The notes beneath the pieces were generated by a model that saw nothing but the letters and a program-made list of their open reading frames with translations, was not told the DNA's origin and searched no databases. Shown piece by piece: positions 60,961 through 64,000 of a DNA stretch of 64,000 nt. A program made the position numbers and the translations under genes. The DNA is from Ruminococcus sp. (lineage in GTDB: Bacteria; Bacillota; Clostridia; Oscillospirales; Ruminococcaceae), in the NCBI GenBank assembly GCA_015066815.1, contig SVNR01000002.1, positions 20,815 through 84,814 on the forward strand, given 5' to 3'. Each line of letters opens with the position of its first letter. The first letter of the stretch is position 1.

Positions 60961-63627
60961 TCAATGCATCGTTTCCATCACTATTGAACTCTGACGCTCA
61001 GTAATGACTGACGCGCCTTCAAGAAACTGTTTAAGCATGATATAGAGCATTTCCTTTTCAAAAGGCTTTGACAGATATGCGTTCATACCGCTCTGTATAG
61101 TAAGCTTTTCGTCATCGCCTGCGGCGTTTGCCGTAAGTGCGATTATCGGAATGGAATACGCATCCGCCTTATCGGAATTTCGTATACATCCTGCCGCCTC
61201 ATAGCCATTCATAAGAGGCATACGTACATCCATGAGAATAACATCGTATGTATAGCTCGGATTGGAAATAAACGAATAAACTGCTTGTTTTCCGTTCAGA
61301 GCAACTTTTACGTTAAAGCCTACGTTTTCAAGAAGAGTTTTCACAAACTCAGCATTAAAGTCATTATCCTCAGCAAGCAGAACCGTTTTGCCTGAAAAAT
61401 CATACGTCTGCTGGTTTATAAAGATTTTTTCTCTTATAGCGTCAGTAATAGACTTGCATTTTTTCAATTCGAGAGTAAAGAAGAACGTAGAACCCTGGTT
61501 TTCGGCACTGGTCACCTCAAGTACGCCGCCCATAAGCTCAACAAGGTTTTTGCTTATCGAAAGTCCGAGGCCGGTGCCTCCGTATGTTTTGGTTACAGCA
61601 CTGTCAGCCTGTTCAAAGGATTCGAAGATTTTTTTCAGGTTTTCAGGCTTGATGCCTATTCCGTTATCCTCGACGCTGAATTTTATTTTTGAATAATCAG
61701 GCTCATCTTCAACCTCATCGATACTTACTCTGATCTGTCCGCTGAACGGTGTAAACTTCAGAGCGTTTGCCGCAAGATTCATAAGCACCTGATGAATTCT
61801 GAACTGATCTCCCACAAACAGCTTGTTTTTATAGTTGTTTTCTATGGTGAGATTTATCATTCTCTGCTCTGCCTGAGGTTTTATTATCATTTCGAAGTCT
61901 TCAATGAGATTTGTTATATCAAAAATATCCTGCGTAACCATCAGCTTTCCGCATTCTATTTTTGACATATCCAGAATATCGTTCACGAGAGACGTAAGGT
62001 ATTTTGTGGATATGGTTATCTTTTCAAGACAGTCATACACATCACAGTTCACGTTTTCATCCTTGTCAAGAATGCATATAGCCTTGTCGGCCATGCCTTT
62101 TATTGCGTTTATAGGAGTTCTTATTTCGTGTGACATACGTGACAGGAACTCTGACTTGGCCTTGCTTGCAAGATCGGCGTTTACTATGTTGATATGTGTA
62201 GCGATAACTCTTGAAAGCTCCTTGAGAGTAGAAATCTCTGCCGCCGAAAGCTTTCTGTTCTTATCGTGCATCTCAAAAATAAGACATCCCTTGAATACGC
62301 CCTCGTTAAAAATCGCTGAAAAAACATACTGAATGTTTGAGCTTTTTTCAAGCATCTTGCGGAGTGACTTGGAAAGCTTCTGCATAATCTTAGGGGTAAT
62401 CTGTACAAGTCCGTCACGCTCAAAATAATCTATAAGTGCGTTATAGTCCTTTCTGTTAAAATCATAAACGTTATTGAAGTCAACAGGCTTTCCCTTTTCA
62501 CACCAGTGATAAGTGAACTTGTAGTACATGTTATCATCGTTCATCTCGAAAATAACTATTCTGCTGAAGTTAAACGTTCTTGATATTTTCGGAAGAAGAA
62601 GGTTTATTGCAGTTTTCAGATCCTTGCTCTTTTCGAGCAGAGAATATGCAAATGAAGTTATATCTCCGTTTTCGTGGGGATTTTCATCGACTATATCAGT
62701 TACGCCCTTATCTATAATAGTAGCGTCAAGAACCTTTGCGTCAACAAGATGAGAAACTTCAGAATACAGCAGACTTGAACCTTTTTTTGTTCTTTTTGCA
62801 AACATGAGAGTTTTGTAGGCATAGTCAAAAAGCTGCTCGTATTTGTCAGAGTAAAAAGTGTTTACTATACCTACCGTACACGATATACCTATGCTCTTGT
62901 CTGTACCTGCATAGATACTGTTTATACGTCTGCTTATAGAATCTCCGAAGGATTTTATGTAGGATTTGTTTGTGTTTTTGGTGAAGACCATGAACTCGTC
63001 TCCGCCAAGACGTATAACGATATCCGTCGGTCTCATTACTGCGGTCAGTCTCTCTGCGACTTCCTCAAGGATAGAGTTTCCGAACTCTCTGCCGTAAAGG
63101 TCGTTTATTTCATAAAAGTTATCTACATCTATGATACAAAGCGCACACAGCTCACCCTTGGGTTTTATTTTGAGGTACTGTCTGATAAGCTTCTCGCCGC
63201 GCTCTCTTGAAAAAAGCCCTGTCAGCTTATCCTTGCCGCTCTCGGTATCTTCCTTGTTCTCTTTTTCTTCATTTTTTTTGCTGCTTACGGTTATTATCAT
63301 TTTTACTTTTCGTGTATTTACTGAATTGTAGAATTCGATCTCACCGTAGCAGGAAACTGTAATGATACTTCGGTCTTTTATGATAATGGGATGTGTGAAG
63401 CAGAACTCCTTGTGTTCGTTTATCTGCTCACGTACAGTAATAAGATATTCACTGTATGCCTCTGTCGGTATCAGTCGGCTCATATACAAACCGATATCGA
63501 TATCGTTCTGCTTGAATCCCGTTATCTCAGTAAACCCTTTATCTATGCTCACGACCTTGAAGTTATTGTCTATATCAACCTGAAATCTCGCATATGTTCT
63601 GGGTTTTATTTTTAAATTTTCGCTCAT
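60961..63627 (-). CDS. PAS-GGDEF-GAF-histidine kinase-receiver hybrid
   Basis: 888 residues with no membrane helix. Order: PAS (about 10-110), complete GGDEF (about 130-290; GGDEF at 208-212, RPTD inhibitory site five residues upstream), a GAF-like region (about 320-480), HisKA with H500 (RMSHEIRTPINAI), HATPase_c (NLAANALKFT, GTGLGLSIS) and receiver with D800 (ILMDVRMPLMNGYEA). A cyclase placed in front of a hybrid kinase is uncommon. The product would couple phosphorelay and c-di-GMP synthesis in one soluble protein. No output transferase (Hpt) is attached. ATG follows GGGAG. Promoter at 63720-63748. Confidence 0.9.
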   Translation of the reverse strand: MSENLKIKPRTYARFQVDIDNNFKVVSIDKGFTEITGFKQNDIDIGLYMSRLIPTEAYSEYLITVREQINEHKEFCFTHPIIIKDRSIITVSCYGEIEFYNSVNTRKVKMIITVSSKKNEEKENKEDTESGKDKLTGLFSRERGEKLIRQYLKIKPKGELCALCIIDVDNFYEINDLYGREFGNSILEEVAERLTAVMRPTDIVIRLGGDEFMVFTKNTNKSYIKSFGDSISRRINSIYAGTDKSIGISCTVGIVNTFYSDKYEQLFDYAYKTLMFAKRTKKGSSLLYSEVSHLVDAKVLDATIIDKGVTDIVDENPHENGDITSFAYSLLEKSKDLKTAINLLLPKISRTFNFSRIVIFEMNDDNMYYKFTYHWCEKGKPVDFNNVYDFNRKDYNALIDYFERDGLVQITPKIMQKLSKSLRKMLEKSSNIQYVFSAIFNEGVFKGCLIFEMHDKNRKLSAAEISTLKELSRVIATHINIVNADLASKAKSEFLSRMSHEIRTPINAIKGMADKAICILDKDENVNCDVYDCLEKITISTKYLTSLVNDILDMSKIECGKLMVTQDIFDITNLIEDFEMIIKPQAEQRMINLTIENNYKNKLFVGDQFRIHQVLMNLAANALKFTPFSGQIRVSIDEVEDEPDYSKIKFSVEDNGIGIKPENLKKIFESFEQADSAVTKTYGGTGLGLSISKNLVELMGGVLEVTSAENQGSTFFFTLELKKCKSITDAIREKIFINQQTYDFSGKTVLLAEDNDFNAEFVKTLLENVGFNVKVALNGKQAVYSFISNPSYTYDVILMDVRMPLMNGYEAAGCIRNSDKADAYSIPIIALTANAAGDDEKLTIQSGMNAYLSKPFEKEMLYIMLKQFLEGASVITERQSSIVMETMH

Positions 63628-63719
63628 AATTATGTAACACTCCCGGGAACATTGTCAATTTGTATTGTTTATGTTTTGGATTTTTTGCTGATTCACGTAC
63701 AACATCTATATTTATAATT

Positions 63720-63748
63720 ATTATACCATAAAAAAACAACTTATTCAA
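63720..63748 (-). promoter_or_regulatory. Promoter of the hybrid kinase gene
   Basis: On the minus strand TTGAAT (63743-63748) and TATAAT (63720-63725) are 17 bases apart. Confidence 0.65.
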
Positions 63749-63873
63749 TCTATATTTTTAACGATTTTGATTACTTTTTTTGTTCCTGTCCCCTGTTTAA
63801 CTTTTGGATTTATGACCATGACAAGACAAATCCCGAAATCTATAAAAACTTAACACAACTTTTAAAAAACATC

Positions 63874-64000
63874 TTATAGTAAACGCAATAAATGAATTGC
63901 GTTTACTATTAGCCGATCTGCACGGAGATGACGCAGTCATCGGATGTGCAAGGCAATATAAATAAAATAATTATAGTGAAAGTCAAATTTATTTTGACGT
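63874..64000 (+). repeat. Modular palindromic repeat, complete copy cut by the window end
   Basis: Hairpin A (TTATAGTAAACGCAATAAAT and inverse) is followed by the core AGCCGATCTGCACGGA. The apex is the perfect hairpin GATGAC-GCA-GTCATC, then CGGATGTGCAAGGCAATA and the start of hairpin C. Confidence 0.85.

Noticed and set aside
1..64000. tRNA or rRNA genes and c-di-GMP riboswitches
   Set aside because: Looked for tRNA, rRNA and GEMM-type patterns by eye and found none, even near the c-di-GMP genes.

Overview
The window looks like chromosome of a fibre-degrading, cellulosome-forming Ruminococcus (Ruminococcus flavefaciens-like, Oscillospiraceae). The basis is two secreted glycoside hydrolases that end in Ruminococcus-type dockerins (a GH74 xyloglucanase and a GH9 cellulase), moderately AT-rich DNA, AGGAGG ribosome-binding sites with frequent TTG/GTG starts, Gram-positive sigma-A promoters (TTGACA-17-TATAAT), a T-box in front of pheST and a BirA/BioY biotin unit. 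The genus is inference; no rRNA or tRNA gene is present.

Layout. 0-3.7 kb: a polytopic GT-C-like membrane protein, three small conserved hypotheticals and a dead tyrosine-phosphatase gene next to a repeat. 3.7-8.5 kb: GH74-dockerin, the Mn exporter mntP and phosphofructokinase. 8.7-14.2 kb: a GGDEF/EAL phosphodiesterase, then a two-component system followed by a probable orphan small RNA; both the regulator gene and the RNA carry the same 11-bp-phased boxes at the same distance from their -10. 14.2-23.4 kb: envelope genes (a membrane protein, VanZ-like, three tandem class A PBPs). 23.8-33 kb: an RlmL-type methyltransferase, a sugar-binding-domain/GGDEF cyclase, a frameshifted zinc-ribbon/SH3 membrane protein, and a tight pair of an HSP90-like ATPase and a large partner of unknown function. 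33-38.5 kb: bioY-birA, divergent pnuC with a terminator/antiterminator leader, and the GH9 cellulase. 39-42.7 kb: glycolytic cluster pgk-tpiA-gpmI. 43-46.6 kb: orphan HipA-like kinase and a second two-component system. 46.7-50.5 kb: pheS-pheT under a T-box. 50.6-60.8 kb: an unusual locus joining MalF/MalG-type permeases to a MacA-like adaptor, a MacB-periplasmic-domain protein and two propeller lipoproteins, one of them fused to a solute-binding protein. 61-63.6 kb: a PAS-GGDEF-GAF-histidine kinase-receiver hybrid.

Themes. Biomass hydrolysis, sugar uptake and glycolysis fit a saccharolytic life. Three c-di-GMP proteins and two complete two-component systems suggest heavy envelope and surface regulation. 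A modular palindromic repeat family (about 15 copies, eight with a shared structured core) is scattered through the intergenic gaps, provides some stop codons and promoter-proximal sequence, and accounts for the false N-terminal extensions of several genes. Best candidates for undescribed biology: the hybrid importer/MacAB-like locus (52.7-60.7 kb), the HSP90-like/TPR pair (28.9-33.0 kb), and the phased-box two-component system with its small RNA (11.3-14.1 kb).
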